A DNA stretch of 64,000 bases, taken from Psychrobacter nivimaris. GTDB taxonomy: Bacteria > Pseudomonadota > Gammaproteobacteria > Pseudomonadales > Moraxellaceae. Below, one piece after another: positions 28,341 through 35,937 of the stretch. The stretch spans positions 1 through 64,000 of the forward strand of contig NZ_VZIZ01000040.1 in assembly GCF_009812035.1 (NCBI RefSeq). Direction: 5' to 3'. Positions within the stretch are counted from its first letter, which is position 1, and every line of letters starts with the position of its first letter. A model generated the notes under the pieces. It did not search any database. It saw only the letters and a list, made by a program, of their open reading frames with translations, and was not told the DNA's origin. The translations under genes were made by a program, and so were the position numbers.

Positions 28341-29516
28341 GTGAAGAATTATTGTTATCAGTTGATAATACTAGGGAAAGACTTCGATATTCAAGAAGCT
28401 ATTATCAGCAGTCTTGAGGATAAAGTTAAAGAGATCGGTATAGAGATTAGTCATTTTAAAATAATTAATAATAAAAATTTCGAAGAGTATACTGATGCAA
28501 GCCCTTCTTTTTGTATTTACTTAGGACGAAACGAAGCTGGAAGTCAGTTTGCTGATGTAGAGTTACTAAAGGAGATAGTCGTTGACGCCTCCTTAGTATT
28601 GCCTATCGTACAAGGTTCTTTAAAAGATTTTAATCAATGTGTACCTAACATTATATCCACATACAATGGATTAGCAGTTTCAGAAAAAGATAAAGATATA
28701 AAAGTTGAAAAAATTGCAAATAATATTCTAGAAGCTTTTTCTCTTCTAAGAAAAAATCGTCGTGTTTTTATTAGTTATAAACGTGATGAATCTACCAGTA
28801 TAGCGATTCAATTATACGAAGCTTTAGAAAAAAATGGCTTTGATGTATTTCTTGATACTCATAGTATTAGACCGTCTGAACCTTTCCAAGACGAACTATG
28901 GCATCGTATGGCGGATAGTGACGTAGTTGTTCTATTGAATACTTCGAATTTTTTAGGAAGTATGTGGACAACTCAAGAGCTAGCTATGGCAAATAAGTTA
29001 CTGCTAGGAATGATTGTTATTTCTTGGCCTGACCACTCTATTAAGGATCATAGAGATGCCGAAATATCATTTCCAATTCAGTTGAAAGCCAATGACTTTA
29101 ATAATAAAGGTAAGCAATTAGATGATAATGTAGTTGATATAATTATCGGAAATGTGGAGAGTATAAGAGCTAGAACGTTAGCTGCTAGAAGAGATAATTT
29201 GATATCAAATTTTATGAAGATGGCTAAGTCTAAAGGTTATAAGCCACAACTTGATAGCTATAAAATCATTTCTATGACTAAAAATAACGAAGAAATAGTT
29301 TTAGTACCAGCGGTTGGTATCCCTAATTCTCTAAATTATGAAAGCTCATCTATTTTTGTCGAAGAAATTAGTAAGGAAAAATACAAACATGTTTATATAC
29401 TTTTTGATGAAACCTGTATTCGCGACTATTGGCTAAAGCATTTGAAATGGTTAGATAGTAGCCTTTCAGTAGAAACATTAAGTATTTTGAAGGTGCAAAA
29501 ATGGCTAACAAATTAA
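28341..29516 (+). CDS. Multidomain TIR protein of the candidate defence operon
   Basis: A 391-residue protein in three parts. Residues 1-135 form an alpha/beta region that looks like a diverged TIR or Rossmann domain without obvious catalytic residues (FCIYLGRNEAGS, ADVELLKEIV). Residues 140-250 are a clear TIR domain: RRVFISYKRDESTSIAIQLY at 140-159, GFDVFLDTHSI, DVVVLLNTSNFLGS, and the candidate catalytic glutamate in WTTQELAMA (E213). Residues 280-391 are an unrecognised C-terminal domain. It starts with GTG, well spaced from AAGGAG, 13 bases after the previous stop. The next gene overlaps its 3' end by 16 bases. Codon use is very AT-rich (12 G or C in 60 bases at 28441-28500), pointing to horizontal transfer. 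It could be the effector or a second signal-producing enzyme. Confidence 0.82.
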   Translation: MKNYCYQLIILGKDFDIQEAIISSLEDKVKEIGIEISHFKIINNKNFEEYTDASPSFCIYLGRNEAGSQFADVELLKEIVVDASLVLPIVQGSLKDFNQCVPNIISTYNGLAVSEKDKDIKVEKIANNILEAFSLLRKNRRVFISYKRDESTSIAIQLYEALEKNGFDVFLDTHSIRPSEPFQDELWHRMADSDVVVLLNTSNFLGSMWTTQELAMANKLLLGMIVISWPDHSIKDHRDAEISFPIQLKANDFNNKGKQLDDNVVDIIIGNVESIRARTLAARRDNLISNFMKMAKSKGYKPQLDSYKIISMTKNNEEIVLVPAVGIPNSLNYESSSIFVEEISKEKYKHVYILFDETCIRDYWLKHLKWLDSSLSVETLSILKVQKWLTN

Positions 29517-30085
29517 AAAATATTTTTCTTTCAGCTAGTATACCTCTGAAAGAACGTAACCCTATGTATTATGACACAGCTGATGTAATTGCAATTCGAG
29601 ATTGTGTTAGTAGTATAGCTAAAGTTGTGTTGCCTGAATGTCGTCTTGTTTGGGGTGGGCACCCTTCTATTACACCTCTAATTAGCTCTATATTAGGGAG
29701 TGTAAATGTCAATATTAAAGAGCATGTACACCTTTACCAGTCAGATTATTTCAGACAAATGTTTCCTATAGAGAATAAGGAGTTCTCTGAGTCCCTCATT
29801 GTTACAGATAATCTTGGAAGTCGTGATGAAAGCCTTGATTTGATGCGCAAAAAGATGATTATCGACAATGACTTTATTGCTGGTATTTTTGTAGGTGGCA
29901 TGGAAGGGGTGGAAGATGAATTTGAACTATTTACTCAATCTCACCCTGAAGCTATGGTACTTCCAATAGCAAGCACTGGAGCTGCCGCACTAGAGATTTA
30001 TGAGGGTGGCGATTTTGATCAATCTTTGAAAGATGACTACGCTTATATAGCTCTATTCTATAGATTATTTAAGGATTATTTGTGA
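29501..30085 (+). CDS. Stand-alone SLOG-like nucleotide-binding protein of the candidate defence operon
   Basis: A 194-residue protein with a Rossmann-like pattern of the SLOG superfamily: an opening strand IFLSASIP (8-15), the glycine motif LVWGGHPSITPLI (49-61), AGIFVGGMEGVEDEFELF (127-144) and VLPIASTGAAAL (153-164). SLOG domains bind nucleotide-derived ligands. In the Thoeris effector ThsA a SLOG domain senses the cyclic ADP-ribose isomer made by the TIR partner. Here the domain is alone, without SIR2 or membrane parts. It overlaps the preceding gene by 16 bases and the following gene by one base, so translation is coupled. Whether it senses the product of the neighbouring TIR proteins, or acts on it, is inference. 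Confidence 0.75.
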   Translation: MANKLKNIFLSASIPLKERNPMYYDTADVIAIRDCVSSIAKVVLPECRLVWGGHPSITPLISSILGSVNVNIKEHVHLYQSDYFRQMFPIENKEFSESLIVTDNLGSRDESLDLMRKKMIIDNDFIAGIFVGGMEGVEDEFELFTQSHPEAMVLPIASTGAAALEIYEGGDFDQSLKDDYAYIALFYRLFKDYL

Positions 30086-30711
30086 TGGCTAAAAAGATTT
30101 TTATATCGTACAAGCATGGCGATAGTAATGTTTACCCTTTGAACAACGCATGGAATTCACAGACAGCCAAAGCGCGCGATTACGTTGATATAATTGAATC
30201 TCACTTTGAGAGTACTGGCGACCATATATATAAAGGTGAGAGAAACAATGAAAGCCTTGCAGAATTTAAGAGAGATACTATTAGGGGGAGGTTAGCAGAT
30301 AAGATATATGATAGTACAGTCACTATAGTTTTAATATCTCCAGATATGAAAGAGTGGATAAGTTTAGAAAAAGATCAGTGGATACCTTGGGAAATATCGT
30401 ACTCATTGAGAGAGAAAAGTCGTAATAATATTCCCAGCAAGCCCAATGCTATTTTGGCGGTCATACTACCTGATAGATATGGAAGCTACGAGTATGCAAG
30501 GAGTTTAAATTTTGGATTTGAAATTATCAATAAAAATAGAAATAATTTAAAATACAGTTATCCATCAAAGATGTTTGAAAGCGGTTGTTCCAAATCCTAT
30601 ATATTAATGCCTACATGGGAACAATTCACAAGTAATTATAATGGCTGGATTGAAGCAGCTTTAGAGATAAGGCAAAACATAGATAAATATGAAATATCGA
30701 AGTCTGTTTGA
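30085..30711 (+). CDS. ThsB-like TIR protein, last gene of the candidate defence operon
   Basis: A 208-residue protein of the TIR-like family that includes Thoeris ThsB (formerly DUF1863/MTH538 type). Marks are KKIFISYKHGDSNVY (3-17), ARDYVDIIE, HIYKGERNN, the IRGRLADKIYDSTVTIVLISP block (67-86) and the putative catalytic glutamate in QWIPWEISYSL (E103). The family makes NAD+-derived signalling nucleotides after phage infection. The ATG overlaps the TGA of the previous gene, with AAGGA eight bases upstream. One codon earlier a GTG is possible but poorly spaced. A hairpin terminator ends the operon. No ThsA-type SIR2 gene is adjacent. Confidence 0.82.
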   Translation: MAKKIFISYKHGDSNVYPLNNAWNSQTAKARDYVDIIESHFESTGDHIYKGERNNESLAEFKRDTIRGRLADKIYDSTVTIVLISPDMKEWISLEKDQWIPWEISYSLREKSRNNIPSKPNAILAVILPDRYGSYEYARSLNFGFEIINKNRNNLKYSYPSKMFESGCSKSYILMPTWEQFTSNYNGWIEAALEIRQNIDKYEISKSV

Positions 30712-30726
30712 TCAAGCTGGCCTAAT

Positions 30727-30762
30727 AAAAAACCGCCACAGCAACCACTATGGCGGTTTTTT
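30727..30762. terminator. Bidirectional terminator closing the TIR island
   Basis: AAAAAACCGCCA (30727-30738) pairs perfectly with TGGCGGTTTTTT (30751-30762). It serves the plus-strand TIR operon and the minus-strand ThiY-like gene. Confidence 0.92.
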
Positions 30763-30793
30763 ATTACTTAAAATATTTTAACTTCTAAAACAT

Positions 30794-31690
30794 CTACAAC
30801 GCCCACAGCGATTGATACTGCTCATCAGTCAACGTTACGATATCGATTTCGGCTAGCATCTCGCGTAGCTCTTGCCACTTACTCGCATCAGGTGTGATAG
30901 GCGTGATCAATCTGCCCAGCGTATTATCAATTATGGCATCCATCAGCGCATCCGCCTCAGTTTTACTATAGTTATAATACATATGGTGGGCAGTCTCTGG
31001 ATCACTTTTACACAGCTCCGTCATCTGATTGGTCACTTGGATAAAGGTATCTATCGCGTCTTTTTTCGCGCTATAGATCTCATCCGTCGTGAGGATTTCT
31101 AATGCCGAAAAGTTCGGATAAGGTGACAGATGCTGGTCAATAAACGTAAAGTCTAGCCCTTCATGAGTCGCTTCAACGCCTTCAAAGTTATAAAAGCACA
31201 GCCATGCACCATCGAGACTTGGGTCTTCTTGCAAGTTTTTTATATGATAGAAGTCCTTTTGCACAAAGCTCACATTATCACGGCTGATAATAAAGCCGTT
31301 TTTCTTGGCATAGCGCGCTAATATCTCAAAGCCAATGCGATTGGTTTTTTCTTCAGCTGCCGGGGTACAAATGCGAATCGGCTGATTGTTTTTTAGCTTA
31401 TCCATACTGGACTGCTGCATCAATATGCCGCCGTCTGTTTCAAAAAAACAGCCCAGCGCGCGCAAGTTTGGTGCGTAATGCTCAAACAGATGAATCGGCT
31501 CATTCACATGCAGATCGATGCTTTGATTTTGCAATTCAGCAAAGCCATCATAATGGTCATCAGGCTCAATGATAGTGATATCTAGCCCTGCCTGCTCATA
31601 CGCGCCTGTGGTCACACCTGCGATAAAGGGCAGATGATCAGGGTTTAAAAACCATTCGAGGGTCAGAGTAAGTTTGGTGGTCGGCTGCAT
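30794..31690 (-). CDS. ThiY/THI5-like protein without signal peptide, TPP-riboswitch controlled
   Basis: A 298-residue protein of the NMT1/THI5/ThiY periplasmic-binding-protein fold, recognisable from LTLEWFLNPDHLPFIAG near 8-24, GAYEQAGLDITIIEP and SIDLHVNEPIHLFEHY. In thiamine metabolism this family either delivers pyrimidine precursors to an ABC transporter (ThiY) or makes the pyrimidine itself (yeast THI5). Here no signal peptide is present and no ThiX/ThiZ transporter genes adjoin, so the protein should be cytoplasmic. Compared with THI5, the histidine donor position appears conserved (PIH) but the PLP-binding lysine aligns with asparagine, and the cysteine cluster is missing, so THI5-type chemistry is doubtful. 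AAAGGGA precedes the ATG. The TPP riboswitch upstream ties it to thiamine. Confidence 0.75.
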   Translation of the reverse strand: MQPTTKLTLTLEWFLNPDHLPFIAGVTTGAYEQAGLDITIIEPDDHYDGFAELQNQSIDLHVNEPIHLFEHYAPNLRALGCFFETDGGILMQQSSMDKLKNNQPIRICTPAAEEKTNRIGFEILARYAKKNGFIISRDNVSFVQKDFYHIKNLQEDPSLDGAWLCFYNFEGVEATHEGLDFTFIDQHLSPYPNFSALEILTTDEIYSAKKDAIDTFIQVTNQMTELCKSDPETAHHMYYNYSKTEADALMDAIIDNTLGRLITPITPDASKWQELREMLAEIDIVTLTDEQYQSLWAL

Positions 31691-32413
31691 GGTTGTTCCC
31701 TTTTAAGTATAGAAAACAATCAGACTGATACGATTAAGTAAAACAAGAAAGGCCAAATAAGAAAAGTGAAGTCTCGATGCTAACTGTCAGATGCTCGGTA
31801 TTTGATATGGTCAACACTATCAGTACGTCATCTATAGACTGCTCTTATTTATAGACCTCTGAGGGCGTGTCACGCTTGTTTCCTACGTCAGTGCTAACTG
31901 CTTCAGGTTCACGGGTGTGTCTCAGCGATGATGTGGGCTGTGTCTACAGCGTTAAATCAAAGCACCCCGACAAGATTGATTGTTATTGCATTATTTTTGA
32001 TCAGTACTGCTAATGAATCCGTACTGCGAATGGCTATTATCGATAGTTACTGCATCATCATAGACGACTTACAAGATGGGATGCAAGCGTATCGGGAATG
32101 ACGATGGCAAGTAATGACTGATGTTCGTTAACCGCTCTTTATAACAGTTCTCATTTGTGACGGCTTTTTATAAGCGCTTTCAATCGACGTGTTAATAGAA
32201 GAATGCAGCATTTATTATTAGTACTTACCCAATTACTAACCAAACATACCTATCAATAGCAAAAACCTTATATAAATAGTCTTGAGAGCAGACGGGCGAT
32301 ATTGCATGATTAGCCTTCTATATTAGCCTTCTATGCCGCTGCTTATATAATAGGCGCTACTCTAGACAATTGACATTTGGCATAACTGACAACTTACACG
32401 ACCGACAACTTAT
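31691..32413. other. Long intergenic region holding the TPP riboswitch
   Basis: About 720 bases between divergent genes. The minus-strand leader (31691-31974) carries the riboswitch. The remainder has no recognisable gene, but contains a 13-bp duplication (32309-32334, ATTAGCCTTCTAT twice) and a 16-bp repeat running into the next start codon. Confidence 0.6.
31875..31974 (-). promoter_or_regulatory. TPP riboswitch (THI element)
   Basis: On the minus strand the aptamer consensus is clear. CTTGT opens and ACAAG closes the P1 stem. Just inside is CGGGGTGC, followed by a variable arm, then GCTGAGA, then ACCCGTGAACCTGA. The second arm contains CAGTTAGCACTG and GCGTAGG-like ACGTAGGAAAC. The element lies about 185 bases upstream of the ThiY/THI5-like start codon in the same direction. 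Thiamine pyrophosphate binding normally represses the downstream gene. The expression platform was not identified. Confidence 0.93.
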
Positions 32414-32424
32414 ATGACCGACAA
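32388..32424. repeat. 16-bp tandem repeat overlapping a start codon
   Basis: GACAACTTACACGACC is followed by GACAACTTATATGACC and a partial third unit GACAAT. The ATG of the YbaN-like gene lies inside the second unit. Confidence 0.75.
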
Positions 32425-32836
32425 TAAAAAAGCGTTCTATTACCGACCCAAGACTGATCAATCCAACAGCCCAATGCTGCGTTGGACCTTTGTGACGCTT
32501 GGTTGGTTGTTTTTTATCTTGGGTATTATCGGTATATTGCTGCCAGTGATGCCTACAGCGCCTTTTATTCTGCTAGCAGCAGGCTGCTGGGCGCGTAGTT
32601 CTCGACGCTTTCATTTTTGGCTGATTAATCATAAATACTTTGGTAAATTCGTCCGTGATTGGGAAGAGAATCATGCCGTTCCGCTTTATGCCAAGTGTTT
32701 AGCGACGGTTATGATGGCAGCATCGACAATTATGTTATTTTATCGTTTGCCTGCTGATATGATGTGGATGGCATGGGCGGTAGCCACTGTCTGTAGTGGG
32801 GTAGCGATATATTTGTTCCGTTTACCAAATGCCTAA
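32414..32836 (+). CDS. YbaN-like DUF454 membrane protein
   Basis: A 140-residue inner-membrane protein with the DUF454 hallmark: a first helix LGWLFFILGIIGILLPVMPTAPFILLAAGCWARSS (about 29-63) leading to FHFWLINHKYFGKFVRDWEE, then two further helices near 93-132. Function unknown. The predicted start has no recognisable ribosome-binding site and sits within a short tandem repeat. The next in-frame ATG is residue 21, just before the first helix, so the N-terminus is uncertain. It is upstream of a cold-shock gene that has its own promoter. Confidence 0.78.
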   Translation: MTDNKKAFYYRPKTDQSNSPMLRWTFVTLGWLFFILGIIGILLPVMPTAPFILLAAGCWARSSRRFHFWLINHKYFGKFVRDWEENHAVPLYAKCLATVMMAASTIMLFYRLPADMMWMAWAVATVCSGVAIYLFRLPNA

Positions 32837-32903
32837 ATCCGTTGCAATTTGCGCCAAAATCGGTCAATAAACGGCTCTGGTTACACGAAATATGAGATAA
32901 GAC

Positions 32904-32932
32904 TTGCGATACTGGGATGTACCCCTTATAAT
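32904..32932 (+). promoter_or_regulatory. Sigma-70 promoter of the cold-shock gene
   Basis: TTGCGA (32904-32909) and a perfect TATAAT (32927-32932) are separated by 17 bases. A start near 32939 would give a 5' leader of about 140 bases, typical of cold-inducible cspA-type mRNAs. Confidence 0.7.
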
Positions 32933-33079
32933 ACGCCCAAGCTTAAGAGCAGTTCTGCACCAAATCATTACCTCGTAGTATTAGTTATAATCCTTCGTTT
33001 TAATATTTATCGTTCAGTAGCTATTTGCAAGCGTTACCGGTCACTAGACCATTAATAAATTTAAAAGTAGGATTATACT

Positions 33080-33289
33080 ATGTCAGACGTTCAAAAAGGT
33101 ACAGTTAAGTGGTTCAACGAAGCTAAAGGCTTTGGTTTTATCGCTCCAGAAACTGGCGCAGACGTTTTTGCTCATTACAGCGAAATCACTGGTTCAGGTT
33201 TCAAAACTTTGGCTGAAGGCCAAGAAGTTGAGTTCACTGTAACTCAAGGCCAAAAAGGCCCACAAGCACATAACATCGTTGCTATCTAA
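33080..33289 (+). CDS. Cold-shock protein, CspA family
   Basis: A 69-residue OB-fold protein that binds single-stranded RNA or DNA and acts as an RNA chaperone. Both RNA-binding motifs are present: KGFGFIAP (RNP1, about 16-23) and VFAHYSEI (RNP2, about 30-37), after the typical [11 protein letters not shown] opening. AGGATT precedes the ATG. The promoter at 32904-32932 gives a long leader that could be temperature-responsive. A UUCG-capped terminator follows, so it is monocistronic. Cold inducibility is inferred from the leader, not shown. Confidence 0.95.
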   Translation: MSDVQKGTVKWFNEAKGFGFIAPETGADVFAHYSEITGSGFKTLAEGQEVEFTVTQGQKGPQAHNIVAI

Positions 33290-33329
33290 TTTGTCTTTAT
33301 AGACAGATAGATGAATAGATGTAGAAAAG

Positions 33330-33353
33330 CGAACCTTCGGGTTCGTTTTTTTT
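33330..33353 (+). terminator. Terminator of the cold-shock gene
   Basis: CGAACC and GGTTCG form a stem capped by a TTCG tetraloop, followed by a T run of at least eight. Confidence 0.88.
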
Positions 33354-33448
33354 CGTCTGCGATTCAATATTTAAGATATGAGTACTTAAGCAAGTAGAAG
33401 TCTTATTTGAAAGGTTTTAATTAATCATATTAGACCGCGACCAATGCA

Positions 33449-33484
33449 AAAAGGCCTCCGACTATAGATAGTTGGAGGCCTTTT
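33449..33484. terminator. Terminator after the YeiH-type gene
   Basis: AAAAGGCCTCC pairs with GGAGGCCTTTT, and the inner GACT/AGTT pairs extend the stem. It faces the minus-strand exporter gene and may also back up the cold-shock terminator. Confidence 0.85.
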
Positions 33485-33529
33485 ATATTGTGCAATGACA
33501 TCAGCAGTTAAGAATGGACATTTAGCTTA

Positions 33530-34654
33530 TTATATAAAGCTAATGCCAATATTGATCAGACCACCGCCCAGTATCAACCAACCAAACATAATAGCGCCTA
33601 AGATAAGCGGTCTAACGCCAGCTTGCTTAATTGCACTTAGATGAGTGGTCAGACCTAATGCAAACATGGCCATCGTCAGTAGCACATCATCCAGCATCAC
33701 CATACTGCGTACGACACTCTCAGACATCGGCACCCATGTATGTATCAACACAATGCCGATGAATATAAACGCGAACCATGGCACTTTGACTTGTTTGACG
33801 CGGGTCATAAATGACGTTATCTCGTTTTCACTGCTTTTATCTTCTATAGCGGTGTTATCTACGGTGCGCTCTTTGGTTAGCGCAAACGATAATACAAGCA
33901 GGAAAGGCGCGAGCATCATGACGCGTATCATTTTGGTCACGACAGCGGTATCGCCAATCTCAGTATTGATTGCATTACCTGCGACCACGACTTGCGCCAC
34001 TTCATGAACGGTTGAGCCAGTGTACATGCCGTACTGCTGGGCGCTTAGCCAAGGCTGTAACCAACCAAGATGATATAAAAAAGGATAAAGTAGCATTGCG
34101 ATAGTGCCAAAAACCACCACAGTTGCAACGGCGATAGTGACTTTATGAGCTTGCGCGTTGACGACTGGCTCTGCAGCAATGACGGCAGCAGCACCGCAAA
34201 TACTTGCCCCTGAGCCAATCAAGATCACCGTTTCTTTATCGACTTTTAACCATCTAGTACCTAACCAATAGGTCAGCATAAAGGTCGATGTTAGTACCAG
34301 TGCGTCAGTCATAATCGCTGGCATACCGACGCTCGCAACTTGCGTCATGGTCAGTTTAAACCCATAAAACATAATCGCTAAGCGCAATATCTGACCCTTT
34401 GCAAAGCAAACACCGCCGTTTAAACGTTCAGTGAACTTGGGGTAGATGGTATTGCCTAATATCATGCCTAGCAAAATTGCTAGCGTTAAAGAGGACAAGC
34501 CGACGATACGCCCGTTTGACCATACATCTAAACTGCTGTCCAACCATAAGCAGAACAAACTACCAATCAGAACGACTACCAATCCCGCTAAGTGACGGTG
34601 ATTAGGGGTATAGTTATGAACGGAGTTGCTGACTGATTGGACGAGTGTGTGCAT
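33530..34654 (-). CDS. YeiH/UPF0324 family putative sulfate exporter
   Basis: A 374-residue membrane protein with about ten helices. Family marks include LAILLGMILGNTIYP near 57-71, GQILRLAIMFYGFKLT near 87-102, the GSGASICGAAAVIAAEPV helix near 147-164 and STVHEVAQVVVAG near 214-226. The family is annotated as putative sulfate exporter on limited evidence, so the substrate is inference. A LysR-type regulator is divergent from it, an arrangement shared with E. coli yeiH and yeiE, which suggests regulator-target pairing. A palindrome lies in the shared promoter region. Confidence 0.85.
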   Translation of the reverse strand: MHTLVQSVSNSVHNYTPNHRHLAGLVVVLIGSLFCLWLDSSLDVWSNGRIVGLSSLTLAILLGMILGNTIYPKFTERLNGGVCFAKGQILRLAIMFYGFKLTMTQVASVGMPAIMTDALVLTSTFMLTYWLGTRWLKVDKETVILIGSGASICGAAAVIAAEPVVNAQAHKVTIAVATVVVFGTIAMLLYPFLYHLGWLQPWLSAQQYGMYTGSTVHEVAQVVVAGNAINTEIGDTAVVTKMIRVMMLAPFLLVLSFALTKERTVDNTAIEDKSSENEITSFMTRVKQVKVPWFAFIFIGIVLIHTWVPMSESVVRSMVMLDDVLLTMAMFALGLTTHLSAIKQAGVRPLILGAIMFGWLILGGGLINIGISFI

Positions 34655-34687
34655 GACGCGGCATCCTATTACTTATATTAAGATAAG

Positions 34688-34699
34688 CATAAGCTTATG
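34688..34699. promoter_or_regulatory. Palindromic candidate operator between yeiH-type and lysR genes
   Basis: A perfect 12-base palindrome CATAAGCTTATG in the divergent intergenic region, about 35 bases upstream of the exporter start codon. LysR regulators often bind AT-rich interrupted palindromes. The link is by position only. Confidence 0.35.
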
Positions 34700-34885
34700 A
34701 ATAGACAGTATATGCCCGCTACATTTATAATAAAAACAGATTAATAAGATATAAAATATCGATTTTTTAGGTTAGTATCTATTATAGAAATAGATATACC
34801 GCACATGAGTAGCGAAGAAAGATACGCATAGTGAATAAGACAGGCTAAAAACTGACATAAAGCAACATAGGGCATTATCAATATT

Positions 34886-35821
34886 ATGAAAAAATCTGTG
34901 CAGACAGTGCCAAAGATTACGCTTAAGCAGCTTGCTGTTTTTGTCAGTATTTATCAGACAGGTAGCACCAGTCGAGCCAGTGAGGAGCTGCACTTATCGC
35001 AATCAGCAGTCAGTAGCGCGTTGACAGAGTTAGAGTCTAGACTACAGATGCCACTGTTTGAGCGCGTCGGTCGTCGGCTCAATCAACACCCCAATGCCCA
35101 TCCGATTTATATACAGGCACAGGCTATCTTGGGTCAGTCGCTCACGCTTGAGCATTATCATCAGTATCAAGCAGGACAGATTCATATCGGTGCCAGCACC
35201 ACTATCGGTAATTACGTGTTGCCATCTTTGCTTGGCAAGCTATATGAGGCGCTACCCGATGCCAATGTCGATATGTATATTGCCAATACGCAAGAGGTAG
35301 TTAGCGAGGTTGAGCAACTAAATATCGATATCGCGCTGGTAGAAGGAATGCCGCGTCCGGTAGATATGAAAGTTATTGAGCAGCACAAATGGCGTACCGA
35401 TACGCTAATGATATTTGCCAAGCGTGATAGCAAGTGGCTAAAGGGTATAGCTACCTATAGCCAAGATAAGGACTGCTATCAGCTGAGTATCAATCAGCTA
35501 GCGCAGTTGCCGTTACTGGTGCGCGAGGCAGGGTCAGGCACACGGCAGATTATCGATGAGCAATTGCTTAAGTATCTACCTAATGCAGAAGTGGTGAAGG
35601 CGATACATCAATCCGAGGCCATCAAGCACATGGTGAGTGCAGATATTGGTCTTGGTTGTCTATCGCAGCATGTGATTGAGACGGAACTCTCGACAGGGAC
35701 GTTGGTACAAGTGAACGTGGCGGGAATTGATTTATCAAGGACATGGTGGCTAGTCTGGCATAAAGCCCGTCACCAGAGTCCTATTTGGCAAACCTTTATA
35801 GATATTATTCAACAGGGTTAA
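34886..35821 (+). CDS. LysR-family transcriptional regulator
   Basis: A 311-residue activator or repressor. The N-terminal winged helix-turn-helix (about 12-70) reads TLKQLAVFVSIYQTGSTSRA then SQSAVSSALTELESRL. A C-terminal effector-binding domain follows, with GASTTIGNYVLPSLLG near 108-123 and REAGSGTRQIIDEQL near 214-228. The DIGLGCLSQHVIE segment is also typical. It resembles the YeiE/CysB-like branch and is divergent from a YeiH-type exporter, its likely target. The ATG lacks a strong ribosome-binding site. A terminator follows. The co-inducer is unknown. Confidence 0.9.
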   Translation: MKKSVQTVPKITLKQLAVFVSIYQTGSTSRASEELHLSQSAVSSALTELESRLQMPLFERVGRRLNQHPNAHPIYIQAQAILGQSLTLEHYHQYQAGQIHIGASTTIGNYVLPSLLGKLYEALPDANVDMYIANTQEVVSEVEQLNIDIALVEGMPRPVDMKVIEQHKWRTDTLMIFAKRDSKWLKGIATYSQDKDCYQLSINQLAQLPLLVREAGSGTRQIIDEQLLKYLPNAEVVKAIHQSEAIKHMVSADIGLGCLSQHVIETELSTGTLVQVNVAGIDLSRTWWLVWHKARHQSPIWQTFIDIIQQG

Positions 35822-35860
35822 GCAATGAGTTTGGATTAACCTAAAACCTATTAACCATAA

Positions 35861-35898
35861 AAAAGCGCAGCGTTAAAAGTTACGCTGCGCTTTTTTTT
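35861..35898 (+). terminator. Terminator of the lysR gene
   Basis: AAAAGCGCAGCGT (35861-35873) pairs with ACGCTGCGCTTTT (35882-35894), followed by more T residues. It can also serve the convergent stress-protein genes. Confidence 0.9.
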
Positions 35899-35937
35899 AG
35901 AGATTCTTTAATAATATAAGACAATCAAAGTATATTG

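Noticed and set aside
27632-30793. Integrated prophage or transposon carrying the TIR genes
   Set aside because: No integrase, transposase, tRNA target or flanking direct repeat was found around the island.
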